Of a stretch of 64,000 nt of DNA, positions 8,452 through 17,217 are shown piece by piece. Position 1 is the stretch's first letter; each line of letters begins with the position of its first letter. A model generated the notes under the pieces. The model did no database searches. It worked only from the letters and a program-made list of their open reading frames with translations, and was not told the DNA's origin. The stretch is from Blautia schinkii DSM 10518 (GTDB lineage: Bacteria > Bacillota > Clostridia > Lachnospirales > Lachnospiraceae). Location: positions 30,410 to 94,409 of the forward strand of contig JNKJ01000026.1 in assembly GCA_000702025.1 (NCBI GenBank), read 5' to 3'. The translations under genes and the position numbers were made by a program.

Positions 8452-10158
8452 ATGACTACAAAAAAGAAATTGCCGATTGGTATTGAGGATTTTGAGAAAA
8501 TCAGGAAAAATGATTTCTACTATATTGATAAAACGAGCCTTATTGCAGAACTGCTCTCTAACTGGGGAGAGGTGAATTTGTTTACGCGCCCCAGGCGATT
8601 CGGGAAATCGCTTAGCATGAGTATGTTGAAGCATTTTCTGGAGATTGGGTGTGAGGAAGAGCTGTTCGACGGATTGAAGATATTGCGGGAAAAAGAATTA
8701 TGCAAAAAATACATGGGAAAATTTCCGGTGATTTCTATAACACTAAAGGGCGTGGATGGTCTTTCGTATGAAGCGGCGGCAGCGGCAATGCGCAGTGTGG
8801 TGGGGACAGAAGCGGAACGATTTTCTTTTTTGGTGGAAAGTGAACGCCTGACAGCTAATGAGAAAGAGAAATACCGCGCAATTATCCGCTTGGAAAACGG
8901 TGTTTATACAATGGACGATGTGGTACTGGTATCGGCTTTAAAAACATTATCCATGCTTATCTCAAAACACTATAGTGAAAAAACAATCATTCTTATAGAT
9001 GAATACGATGTACCGCTTGATAAGGCCTTTCAGTGGGGATACTATGAAGAAATGGTGTCGCTCATTCGGGGCTTTCTCGGCAACGCCCTGAAAACAAATG
9101 AGTATTTGCAGTTTGCTGTTCTTACGGGATGCCTCCGTATCAGTAAGGAGAGCATTTTTACGGGTCTGAATAATATGAATGTCATGTCCATCACAGATGA
9201 ATATTTTGATGAGTATTTTGGTTTTACGGATGCTGAGGTCCAGGAGTTATTAGACTATTATGGTGTGGAACATGCCTTTAAGACAATGAAGCAGTGGTAT
9301 GATGGTTATCGCTTTGGCAATACTTCGATTTACTGTCCTTGGGATGTTCTCAAATACTGCCAGGCACTTACGAAAAACCGAAATGCTGTCCCGGAAAATT
9401 ACTGGGCCAATACCAGTGGGAATGCTATGGTACGGCGTTTTATTGATAAGGCAAATCAGCAGACAAGAAATGAAATAGAGAAATTGATTGCGGGTGAATC
9501 AATAACAAAAGAAATCAATATGGAATTAACTTATAACGAACTGGATTCGACAATAGAACATTTGTGGAGTGTTTTGTTTACGACAGGTTATCTGACACAA
9601 CAAGGGAGAGAAGGACAGAAAGGGTATACGCTGACCATACCTAATAGAGAAATCAGGAAGCTTTTTATCTCACAGATTAAAGAATGGTTTAAAGATACCA
9701 CTCATGCGAATGCATCCCAGATTAAAAGCTTTTGTGCCGCATTTCCCAATGCGGATGCAGATTTAATAGAAAAAATGCTGAATGATTATTTATGGGGAAC
9801 GATTAGTATCCGGGACACTGCTGTGCAGAATGACAGGAAAGAGAACTTCTATCATGGGATGCTGCTTGGATTATTGCAGTATCAGGATAACTGGCTTATA
9901 AAATCTAATGCGGAATCAGGGGTTGGATTTTCGGATATTCTAATTGAAACACCAGAGCGTACAGGGATTGTAATAGAAGTAAAATATGCACATGATGGGA
10001 ATCTTGAAAAGTGCTGCAGGGAGGCAGAAGAGCAGATTGAGGGAATGGAGTATACTGCGCGTCTTGTGGAAGATGGGATGAAAACAATTGTCAGGTATGG
10101 GGTGGCCTTTTATAAAAAGCGTTGTAAAGTTACTTGCTGTGGAAGCAGGACAAGATGA
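8452..10158 (+). CDS. AAA-ATPase-like protein with C-terminal PD-(D/E)XK nuclease domain
   Basis: 568 residues of the AAA-ATPase_like plus PDDEXK_9 build, a family very abundant in gut Clostridia and Bacteroidetes and of unknown role. The N-terminus (LPIGIEDFEKIRKNDFYYID) and the atypical Walker A RPRRFGKS at 46-53 are hallmarks; Walker B is ILIDEYD with Asp183/Glu184. Near the C-terminus, Asp495 (GFSDI) and Glu509-x-Lys511 (IEVKYA) form the nuclease-like core, so all key residues are present. It stands alone: the nearest genes are 147 bp upstream and 86 bp downstream with unrelated functions. Families like this are often multicopy in one genome, and mobile or defence roles have been suggested but not shown. 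Confidence 0.85.
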   Translation: MTTKKKLPIGIEDFEKIRKNDFYYIDKTSLIAELLSNWGEVNLFTRPRRFGKSLSMSMLKHFLEIGCEEELFDGLKILREKELCKKYMGKFPVISITLKGVDGLSYEAAAAAMRSVVGTEAERFSFLVESERLTANEKEKYRAIIRLENGVYTMDDVVLVSALKTLSMLISKHYSEKTIILIDEYDVPLDKAFQWGYYEEMVSLIRGFLGNALKTNEYLQFAVLTGCLRISKESIFTGLNNMNVMSITDEYFDEYFGFTDAEVQELLDYYGVEHAFKTMKQWYDGYRFGNTSIYCPWDVLKYCQALTKNRNAVPENYWANTSGNAMVRRFIDKANQQTRNEIEKLIAGESITKEINMELTYNELDSTIEHLWSVLFTTGYLTQQGREGQKGYTLTIPNREIRKLFISQIKEWFKDTTHANASQIKSFCAAFPNADADLIEKMLNDYLWGTISIRDTAVQNDRKENFYHGMLLGLLQYQDNWLIKSNAESGVGFSDILIETPERTGIVIEVKYAHDGNLEKCCREAEEQIEGMEYTARLVEDGMKTIVRYGVAFYKKRCKVTCCGSRTR

Positions 10159-10244
10159 ATGCAGAAATCCTGTTTCTGTAAAGCATAGATGCCAATAGGC
10201 TCATTTTACTACACTAAGTACGGATTTTGATTAAAGGTACAACA

Positions 10245-12050
10245 ATGAAACGAGTAAAAAATTGGTTTTTGAATTTAAGCATCCAGAGAAAACTTCTATA
10301 CTGTGCTTTGGCGATTACATTGGTGGTGCTGCTTTCCGCGAGTATCTCTCTCTATGTTGCAGCATCGCGTATAGTGATGGCACAGACCGAAAAGCAGTCG
10401 GCAGGTGTGATTAAGGAGCTGTCGGTAAATCTGGATCATTATTTTGAAATGGTGGAAAATTCCTTTGACTATATTGCCAATAACAATACCGTGCAGGAGG
10501 AATTAAAATCAGATACCCCCTATTGTTCAGACGGAGAGCAGTATTACAGCTACTTTTCCCGGGCGGGTCAGATACGCAGGCTTCTGCTTCAAGGCTATAC
10601 CAGTGTATATATGAATGATATTGAGCTATACGGTTATAATGGAGCCGACCATCTTCTGTATAACGGAGAGCAGATTCTGCTCAGTGACAAGGAGATTCTG
10701 CACGAAAAGGCAGAGGAGGCCAATGGCAGATGTGTCTACTATAATGCTTCAGAGGGAACCGGGCTGATTTATATTGCAAAACAGATTAAGGATTCTCTTA
10801 CCATGGAGCCCTTGGGAATTCTTCAGGCTTCCATTAAAGTGAGCTATCTCAAAAAGATGACGAAATCGGCCCAAAGTTCTTTGATGGCCGAGTTGTTTTT
10901 ACTTGATGATAACAATAAAATAATATTGAACAGCATGGAATACAGAGCAGATAAGCTGGCTGACCAGTACGTGGGGACAAGCGGAAGTTTCGTGACAAAA
11001 ATTAATAGCCAGACATATAATTGTGTTTACCAGAAAAGTTCCGATACAGGTTTTCTCTTGGTAGGTATGATTCCCATGAGCTTTTTGCAGAGTACGGCCC
11101 GGGAATTGCAGAAAACGGCGGTAATCCTTCTGGCTATAAGTGTAATCCTCTGCGTGGTGCTGACATCTGTTTTGGCGAAGGGAATTGCCGGGCCCATTGA
11201 ACGCACCAGCAATGCTATGAAAAAATTCGCCGGGGGAGACTTTACCGTACGTCTTCCTGAGGGGCGTACAGATGAAATCGGAGCCATGAATTCTGTGTTT
11301 AACCATACCATAGAAGAGATAGAGACTCTTCTTAAGAAGGTCGTTGAGATGGAGACGGTGAATAAGGATATTGAATTCCAGGCACTTCAGGCTCAGATCA
11401 ATCCCCATTTTCTTTACAATGTTCTGGACACCATTAATTGGATGGCGAGGAAAAAGGGCGAGGAGAATATCTGCCATATGGTCACGGCTGTCAGCAGTCT
11501 GATGCGGGCCAGTATCAGTAATAAAAAGAGTATTGTAAGCATCCGTGAGGAAATGAAATATGTACAGGATTATCTTTATATCCAGGAGACGAGATATGGG
11601 GATAAATTTACATCATATCTGGAGGTAGATGAGGAGCTTAACGATATACCTATCCCAAAGATGACAGTACAGACATTGGTGGAGAACGCGGTGGTCCACG
11701 GCGTGGAAAATGCTACGTGGGACTGCTTTTTGTCTGTGACCGGAGAGCTTGTGGGAGAGACAGCGGTGATCAAGGTAAAGGATGACGGTGTAGGGATTCC
11801 GGCTGACAGGCTTGCGTCTTTGCTGAATCCGGAGACAGAGCAAAAGGAGAGCAGGGAGAAGGATGGGCGTACACATACAAGCCTTGGTGTTTATGCAGTG
11901 AGGAAGAGGCTTGATTACATATATGACGGAGAGGCCCGGATGAGTATTACCTCAGAGGAAGGGAAAGGAACTGAGGTTATATTAGAAATACCATTAAAGG
12001 AAGTCAGGAGAGTTGTCATTGATGGAACTTCGGGTAATGATATTAGATGA
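10245..12050 (+). CDS. Two-component sensor histidine kinase, YesM type
   Basis: 601 residues. A membrane helix at about 18-40, an extracytoplasmic sensor domain (about 41-285) and a second helix (about 287-310) are followed by a HAMP linker, the His_kinase domain with the phosphoacceptor motif QINPHFLYNVLDTINW, and a HATPase domain (VENAVVHGVE, DDGVGIP). Such kinases pair with AraC-type response regulators and sense extracellular sugars or their binding proteins. I prefer the ATG at 10245 (AAAGGT 6 nt upstream) over an in-frame TTG at 10227. The 3' end overlaps the response regulator gene, so they are co-translated. The downstream transporter and GH32-like gene are the likely targets. Confidence 0.92.
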   Translation: MKRVKNWFLNLSIQRKLLYCALAITLVVLLSASISLYVAASRIVMAQTEKQSAGVIKELSVNLDHYFEMVENSFDYIANNNTVQEELKSDTPYCSDGEQYYSYFSRAGQIRRLLLQGYTSVYMNDIELYGYNGADHLLYNGEQILLSDKEILHEKAEEANGRCVYYNASEGTGLIYIAKQIKDSLTMEPLGILQASIKVSYLKKMTKSAQSSLMAELFLLDDNNKIILNSMEYRADKLADQYVGTSGSFVTKINSQTYNCVYQKSSDTGFLLVGMIPMSFLQSTARELQKTAVILLAISVILCVVLTSVLAKGIAGPIERTSNAMKKFAGGDFTVRLPEGRTDEIGAMNSVFNHTIEEIETLLKKVVEMETVNKDIEFQALQAQINPHFLYNVLDTINWMARKKGEENICHMVTAVSSLMRASISNKKSIVSIREEMKYVQDYLYIQETRYGDKFTSYLEVDEELNDIPIPKMTVQTLVENAVVHGVENATWDCFLSVTGELVGETAVIKVKDDGVGIPADRLASLLNPETEQKESREKDGRTHTSLGVYAVRKRLDYIYDGEARMSITSEEGKGTEVILEIPLKEVRRVVIDGTSGNDIR

Positions 12051-13635
12051 TGAATATATTATTTTAGATGGTCTGTGCTCTTTTCCGTGGGAAGAATACG
12101 GATGCAGGGTGACGGCTATGGCGAAAAACGGCCTTGAAGGAGTGGATAAGCTTAAAGAGGCGGCGCCTGATCTGATTTTGAGTGATGTGAAAATGCCGGG
12201 AATGGACGGTTTGGAATTTTCCGCAAAAGCAAGGGAAATGTTTCCGGATGTGACGATTGTGATTCTTACAGGATATGACAGTTTTGCATATGCGAAACAG
12301 GCAATCAGCATCGGAGTGGAGGAGTATCTGCTTAAGCCAATTGATTATGATGTCCTGAAAGAGACAGTGGGACGGCTAACGGGTGCAATCAGAGAAAAAA
12401 AGCGGAGTCAGGAGCATGTCCGTGATCTTCAGAAATATTTCAACAGCTCTCTCCCACAGCTTCGGGCGAAATTTGCCGCAAATCTGCTTTACGGAAGAAT
12501 TCAGGGTAAAAGTGAGATGAAGGCGCAGGAGGATTCCCTTCATCTGCAAATAGAAAAGTATATTGTATGCGTTGGCAGGAAGCTTAGTGAGCAGGGGCGC
12601 ATGGATGAGTGTGACAAATGGATTGAAGAGTTTGCATACGTCAACATTTTTGAAGAGATTTTTCATGACTATGGGATTCAAGTACTCAGTGATTATAATA
12701 CAGCCACTATGGAGTATAATTTCATTCTTCTTTTTCAGAAGGAGGAAGAGGACACAGTCTGCATGGCAAGGGCGCTGGAGGCCTGCGGAAAAATTCAGGA
12801 CGAGGTGGAAAGGTATCTGAATGTGTATATGAATTTTGGACTTGGCGAGGTGGCGCAGGATGGGTATGAAGCCAGCGGTGAGTATCGAAAGGCACAGAAG
12901 GCGTGCCGTCAGTGTATATATCTTGGTACAAATGTGATACTGAAATATGAAGACCTTCATTTAGACAAGCAGAAGGAGTTTGTGATTACCACAGGCGAGA
13001 AAAGCCATTTTATGATGACTCTGTTTCAGGGGAGCTTTGTGAGCGCCCGTGAGGAACTGTACCAGATGTTCGGGAGGGCGGAAGAGGACAGTTCCGGAGC
13101 AAAGTTTGCGGCAATGGATTTATTGATCAGCTGTATGAAATTTCCATATACCTGTGCGGTGGAGAGCGATATCCAAAACAGAAGCTGGAATGTGTCCGTA
13201 CTGCAGGAGGGTGTAAAGAAAATCGCGGAATGTGAGACTACAGAGGAGGTGATCGGCTGTCTCCTCAGAAATTTTGAAAGTCTCATTAAGCTGAATACGG
13301 AAGGTGCGGATGAAAGGAACTTAAGGCTGGTGCGGAGTATACAGGATTATATTGACAGGAATTACGCGGGGGATCTGTCTATGGATGAGCTAACGGACAG
13401 ATTCCATGTAAGCCGTACCTATATCAGCCGTCTTTTGAAGAAATATACCGGGCAGAGTTTCCTGGAGTATCTCACTGACGTGCGGTTTAAGCATGTTGAG
13501 CAGCTTATTGCATCTAACAAGTATAAGCAGTATGAGATCGCCGAGATGGTCGGGTACAAGGATTTCGGATATTATATAAAGGTATTTAAAAAGCGCTACG
13601 GGATGACTCCGAATGAGTTCCGGAAGCATATTTAA
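12022..13635 (+). CDS. Response regulator with AraC-type DNA-binding domain, YesN type
   Basis: 537 residues. The receiver domain occupies about 1-120, with acidic residues DDE near the start, the phosphorylated Asp in LILSDVKMPGMDGLEF and the conserved Lys in EYLLKPIDYD. A long middle region without a known fold follows, then two AraC helix-turn-helix motifs at the C-terminus (LSMDELTDRFHVSRTYISRL and EIAEMVGYKDFGYYIKVFKK). The ATG at 12022 has AGGAG 11 nt upstream; a TTG at 12013 is too close to that site. It overlaps the kinase gene by 29 bp. It probably activates the following substrate-binding protein gene; no shared site was found by eye for this pair. Confidence 0.92.
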   Translation: MELRVMILDDEYIILDGLCSFPWEEYGCRVTAMAKNGLEGVDKLKEAAPDLILSDVKMPGMDGLEFSAKAREMFPDVTIVILTGYDSFAYAKQAISIGVEEYLLKPIDYDVLKETVGRLTGAIREKKRSQEHVRDLQKYFNSSLPQLRAKFAANLLYGRIQGKSEMKAQEDSLHLQIEKYIVCVGRKLSEQGRMDECDKWIEEFAYVNIFEEIFHDYGIQVLSDYNTATMEYNFILLFQKEEEDTVCMARALEACGKIQDEVERYLNVYMNFGLGEVAQDGYEASGEYRKAQKACRQCIYLGTNVILKYEDLHLDKQKEFVITTGEKSHFMMTLFQGSFVSAREELYQMFGRAEEDSSGAKFAAMDLLISCMKFPYTCAVESDIQNRSWNVSVLQEGVKKIAECETTEEVIGCLLRNFESLIKLNTEGADERNLRLVRSIQDYIDRNYAGDLSMDELTDRFHVSRTYISRLLKKYTGQSFLEYLTDVRFKHVEQLIASNKYKQYEIAEMVGYKDFGYYIKVFKKRYGMTPNEFRKHI

Positions 13636-13780
13636 ATATTTTTGTTTACAAGCAACTGGCTGCTGGTATTCCGGGTGAATAAAAAATGGCTGGATGTCTG
13701 TGACCGCCATGTTTCGCACGGTATGCGCAGTAAATGAGCAGACCTGTCTGAATTGTTATGATAAATTCAAAGATGTTTAG

Positions 13781-13827
13781 AATGGGAGATTTGTGTACAG
13801 CAAGAAAGTGTGCACAAATCTCCCATT
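13781..13827. promoter_or_regulatory. 18-bp-arm inverted repeat upstream of first solute-binding protein gene
   Basis: Arms 13781-13798 (AATGGGAGATTTGTGTAC) and 13810-13827 (GTGCACAAATCTCCCATT) are complementary except at one position, with an 11-nt loop. Only TTTT-poor sequence follows, so it is a poor terminator. It lies just upstream of the promoter at 13845-13873 and may be an operator or an mRNA hairpin ending the regulator transcript. Confidence 0.5.
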
Positions 13828-13844
13828 TTGACTTGTATTTCCAA

Positions 13845-13873
13845 TTGTTTCAAGAATACAGAAACGATACAAT
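13845..13873 (+). promoter_or_regulatory. Candidate promoter of the first sugar transporter operon
   Basis: TTGTTT at 13845-13850, 17-bp spacer, TACAAT at 13868-13873, 47 bp before the ATG at 13921. The weak -35 suits an activator-dependent promoter. Confidence 0.5.
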
Positions 13874-13920
13874 AAAGTCACAAAGAACAAGACAACTCAC
13901 CAACAAGGAGGAAAAAAGAA

Positions 13921-15207
13921 ATGAGGAAAATGAAAAAAGTATTGTCATTGCTTATGACAGCAGCAATGACGGCGGGCATCCTGACAGGTACAGGCGCAGC
14001 CACTACATTTGCAGGAGATGGAGAACGGACAAAAATCACTGCATTACTAAAGGGAACAGAATCTACAGAACAGTTTCTTGTATTCGATCATCTGCTTCAA
14101 AATTTCTGCGAGGAAAAGGGTCTTGATTACGAGATTGAGCTGGTAAATGATATGCAGGATTATTTTACAAAGCTTCAGATGTATATCAACAGCAATACCC
14201 TGCCGGATATTTACGGCTGTCCAAATGGAACTCTTTCACAGGCATGCCTTGATATTGACGCTTTGGTAGATGTGGGAGCTGAACTGGAGAGAAACGGTTA
14301 CGCTGAGAACCTGAACGGGGCTGTACGGGACTTCCTCACAGATGCTAACGACGGAAATCTTTATCTCTTCCCGCAGGGTCTGTATTGTGAGTATTTCATG
14401 TACAGAAAAGATATCTTTGAAGACGCAGGCATTACCGAAGCGCCGGCAACCTGGGCAGAATTCGAAGAGGCATGCCAGAAGATTGCGGATATCGGAGAGA
14501 TTCCGGTTGTAGTGGGAGGCTCTGACGCATGGCAGCTTATGAGATATCTTTCTTTCTCCCCATGGAGAGTTACAGGTTCGGATTTTATTACCAATTACCA
14601 GAGCGGTACGGATTCTTTCACTAAAAATGAATCGGCCAAATATGCGGTCAACCTTCTTGCTGATTTAGGTACAAAAGGATATTTTGAACCAGGGTTTGCA
14701 AGTGTAGACTTTACTTCTGCATGTAACCTTTTCTTCGGAGGTACGGGAGCAATTTTCTATACTGGTTCCGGTCAGATAGGGCTGGCAGAGGAAATGTATG
14801 ACAATGGCGAGCTTGGTTTCTTCCCTGTTCCGGATACGGAGGGAATGGAGAATATGTCCACAAACGTACCTATCCATGCCGGTTTTGCGGAGGGCTTTAA
14901 TAAGGCTACTTATGATGAGACCATGCAGGAATTCTTTGATTATATGTGTGAGAATTTCTCAGAAGCATGTTATACCAAGGCTCAGATTTTCTCCCCATTC
15001 AATGAGGAATTACCGGAAGGTTTACCTCAGCTTTATTACGATACCCAGCCGATGTTTGCGGAAGCGGATACTGCATGGACATCCTGGGATGATAAGCTGG
15101 ATTCAGACGTGCTGACTAAAATCGTGGATGAGCAGCAGAAGCTGGCACAGGGGATTACTACTCCGGATGAATTTATCACTACCTGTGATTCCTTTGTTGA
15201 AAAGTAA
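13921..15207 (+). CDS. Sugar ABC transporter solute-binding protein (family 1)
   Basis: 428 residues. A signal peptide (MRKMKKVLSLLMTAAMTAGI) is followed by LTGTGAATTFAGDG. In most related proteins a lipobox LTGC would place a lipidated Cys here; it is a Thr, and no Cys lies near the cleavage point. The protein is therefore predicted to be released or held in another way. The mature part has the extracellular solute-binding fold (DYFTKLQMYINSNTLPDIYG and YFMYRKDIFEDAGITEAPAT are typical family-1 blocks). AAGGAGG precedes the ATG. Two permease genes follow; no ATPase is nearby, so a shared MsmX-type ATPase elsewhere is likely. The GH32-like neighbour suggests a fructose- or sucrose-type oligosaccharide, which is inference. 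Confidence 0.9.
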   Translation: MRKMKKVLSLLMTAAMTAGILTGTGAATTFAGDGERTKITALLKGTESTEQFLVFDHLLQNFCEEKGLDYEIELVNDMQDYFTKLQMYINSNTLPDIYGCPNGTLSQACLDIDALVDVGAELERNGYAENLNGAVRDFLTDANDGNLYLFPQGLYCEYFMYRKDIFEDAGITEAPATWAEFEEACQKIADIGEIPVVVGGSDAWQLMRYLSFSPWRVTGSDFITNYQSGTDSFTKNESAKYAVNLLADLGTKGYFEPGFASVDFTSACNLFFGGTGAIFYTGSGQIGLAEEMYDNGELGFFPVPDTEGMENMSTNVPIHAGFAEGFNKATYDETMQEFFDYMCENFSEACYTKAQIFSPFNEELPEGLPQLYYDTQPMFAEADTAWTSWDDKLDSDVLTKIVDEQQKLAQGITTPDEFITTCDSFVEK

Positions 15208-15263
15208 TAGGAAACTATGACGCTACAAAATGGTTACAGTAATCGGTAATATATGTTTAAGGA

Positions 15264-15290
15264 AGGGGCTGGCGGTTTTCGTCAGTCTCT
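15264..15290 (+). terminator. Weak hairpin between solute-binding protein and permease genes
   Basis: Arms AGGGGCTGGCG (15264-15274) and CGTCAGTCTCT (15280-15290) pair with three G-T pairs, and a pyrimidine-rich stretch follows. It could reduce transcription into the permease genes, so that more binding protein than permease is made; a similar but stronger hairpin sits at the same point of the second transporter operon. Confidence 0.4.
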
Positions 15291-15356
15291 TTCAAAGAAA
15301 AACCTAAAAGGTATGATAAAGGCTACATAGTCTTTATTGCGGAAAGGAGGGGTTCT

Positions 15357-16241
15357 GTGCAAAAAGCATTTGGAAAGAAATCTGTCATATTTCTATTTAT
15401 TTTTCCTGCATTTTTGATTTATACAGCATTTGTGATTGTTTCAATCGTATGGGCGGGATATTATAGTTTTTTTGACTGGAGCGGTGTAGGTGAAAAGGTA
15501 TTTGTAGGTTTGAAAAATTATATCGAGCTTCTGACACAAGATAGTATTTTCAGGTCTACGATATGGCATACCTTGATATATACAGTAATAAATGTTGTGA
15601 TTCAGGTATTCGGTGGTCTGCTGTTTGCGGTGCTTCTCAGCAGAATAAAGAAAGGCAGGGTTCTGCTGCAGACACTGTATTACATTCCGGTGGTTATTTC
15701 CTCAGTGGCTATCTGTCAGATATTTACTAAGTTATTATCGGTTACGCCGACCGGAATCATTAATCAGCTACTCTCCATGATCGATCCTTCACTGAAAGTG
15801 ATGGAGTGGATTTCGAATCCGACAATCTCGCTGTATGTCACAGCCTTTGTGGAGGCATATAAATATCTGGGATTGTATATGGTTATTTTCTATGCGGCAT
15901 TGATCGGTGTTCCGGATGAACTGGGAGAAGCGGCTCTGATTGACGGAGCCACCACTTTTAAGGAATACCTGTATGTGAGGATTCCGTATATCAAGCCTGT
16001 GATCATTGCGAACTGTCTGTTGGTTCTCAACGGTTCCCTGCGCTCCTTTGAGTTTTCTTATCTGCTCACACACGGAGGACCGGGAAATGCTTCGGAGCTG
16101 ATGACAACTTATATGTATAAGCAGGCGTTTACCAGTATGAAATACGGATATGGCAGCTCGGTGGCAATCATGATCGTCATTATTTGTATGGTAGTAGGAA
16201 TGATATTCCGTAAGATGACAAGAGAGGGGGAGGAAGAATGA
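15357..16241 (+). CDS. Sugar ABC transporter permease, MalF type
   Basis: 294 residues, six predicted membrane helices, and the cytoplasmic EAA loop (ELGEAALIDGATTFKEYLYV) that contacts the ATPase. The start is a GTG with AAAGGAGG 7 nt upstream. The stop overlaps the next permease start as ATGA. It forms the membrane channel with the following gene, and receives sugar from the binding protein at 13921. Confidence 0.92.
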   Translation: MQKAFGKKSVIFLFIFPAFLIYTAFVIVSIVWAGYYSFFDWSGVGEKVFVGLKNYIELLTQDSIFRSTIWHTLIYTVINVVIQVFGGLLFAVLLSRIKKGRVLLQTLYYIPVVISSVAICQIFTKLLSVTPTGIINQLLSMIDPSLKVMEWISNPTISLYVTAFVEAYKYLGLYMVIFYAALIGVPDELGEAALIDGATTFKEYLYVRIPYIKPVIIANCLLVLNGSLRSFEFSYLLTHGGPGNASELMTTYMYKQAFTSMKYGYGSSVAIMIVIICMVVGMIFRKMTREGEEE

Positions 16242-17077
16242 GAACGAAGAAATTTACCGTGGGCGGCACAGTGAAGTGGTTTCTTGCGATTATTCTTGTA
16301 ATTGTGCAGGTATATCCTTTTTTATACGTGTTTACCTCCAGCTTTAAGTCGCTGGATGATTTCAGAAAACTGCCGGCATATGCACTGCCTTCAGCCCTTG
16401 ATCTGAGCAACTACATAACGGTTTTTACCAAGAGCCATATGCTCACGTATTTTAAAAACAGTGTTATCGTTCTTATCGGTGTGCTGGTACCGCTTCTGCT
16501 CATTGCGCTTATGGCGGGATTCGCTTTAAGTAAAATTAAATTTAAAGGAAAAAAGGTTCTGCTTAATTATTTTCTGCTGGGGTTGATGCTTCCCATGCAG
16601 GTGGCGTTGATTCCTCTTTTTACCATATTTAACAAGCTGGGCCTGATCAATACCTATGCGGCCATTATTCTGCCTCAGATAGCGTTTTCATTATCCTATT
16701 CTATCCAGCTTTTTTACTCTTTCAGTAAATTTTTTCCGGAGGAAATGCTGGAGGCGGCAATCATTGATGGATGCTCACCGGCAGGATGTTTTGTCAGGAT
16801 GGTTATTCCGCTGTCTATGAACTCGATTATTACAGTTGCTACCATGCAGGCGGTATTCTGTTGGAACGAATATATTAATGCGTACACATTCACAAGGTCC
16901 ACAGATATGAAGACGGTCACTTTGGGATTAAATGACTATGTGGGAAGCATGGGACTCACAGATTGGGGAGCAACCTTTGCGGCAATTACTGTCACGGTGA
17001 TACCTGTTTTTATCTTCTATTTCCTTAGCAGTAAAAAAATGCTTTCCGGACTTACCGCCGGATCAGTTAAAGGGTAA
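16238..17077 (+). CDS. Sugar ABC transporter permease, MalG type
   Basis: 279 residues with six membrane helices and the EAA loop EEMLEAAIIDGCSPAGCFVR. It overlaps the MalF-type gene by 4 bp, so subunit amounts should match. The C-terminus ends in the usual GLTAGSVKG of this family. No ATPase gene follows; the next gene encodes the GH32-like enzyme after a 140-bp gap with its own ribosome site (ACAGGAGG). Confidence 0.92.
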   Translation: MRTKKFTVGGTVKWFLAIILVIVQVYPFLYVFTSSFKSLDDFRKLPAYALPSALDLSNYITVFTKSHMLTYFKNSVIVLIGVLVPLLLIALMAGFALSKIKFKGKKVLLNYFLLGLMLPMQVALIPLFTIFNKLGLINTYAAIILPQIAFSLSYSIQLFYSFSKFFPEEMLEAAIIDGCSPAGCFVRMVIPLSMNSIITVATMQAVFCWNEYINAYTFTRSTDMKTVTLGLNDYVGSMGLTDWGATFAAITVTVIPVFIFYFLSSKKMLSGLTAGSVKG

Positions 17078-17217
17078 GCAGGGACTAAGCAGCCACGGAA
17101 ATAAAATCTGTATCAGCAGATAAACCCAGCATCAGTAGATAGGGCTGATAGCAGTAGATGAAATAAATATATGCTTTACAGTGAAAAAATAAATGATACA
17201 ACACAGGAGGTTACATA

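Noticed and set aside
13758..14126. Open frame overlapping the start of the first binding-protein gene
   Set aside because: It lies in another frame over a clear signal peptide gene and crosses the inverted repeat and promoter.
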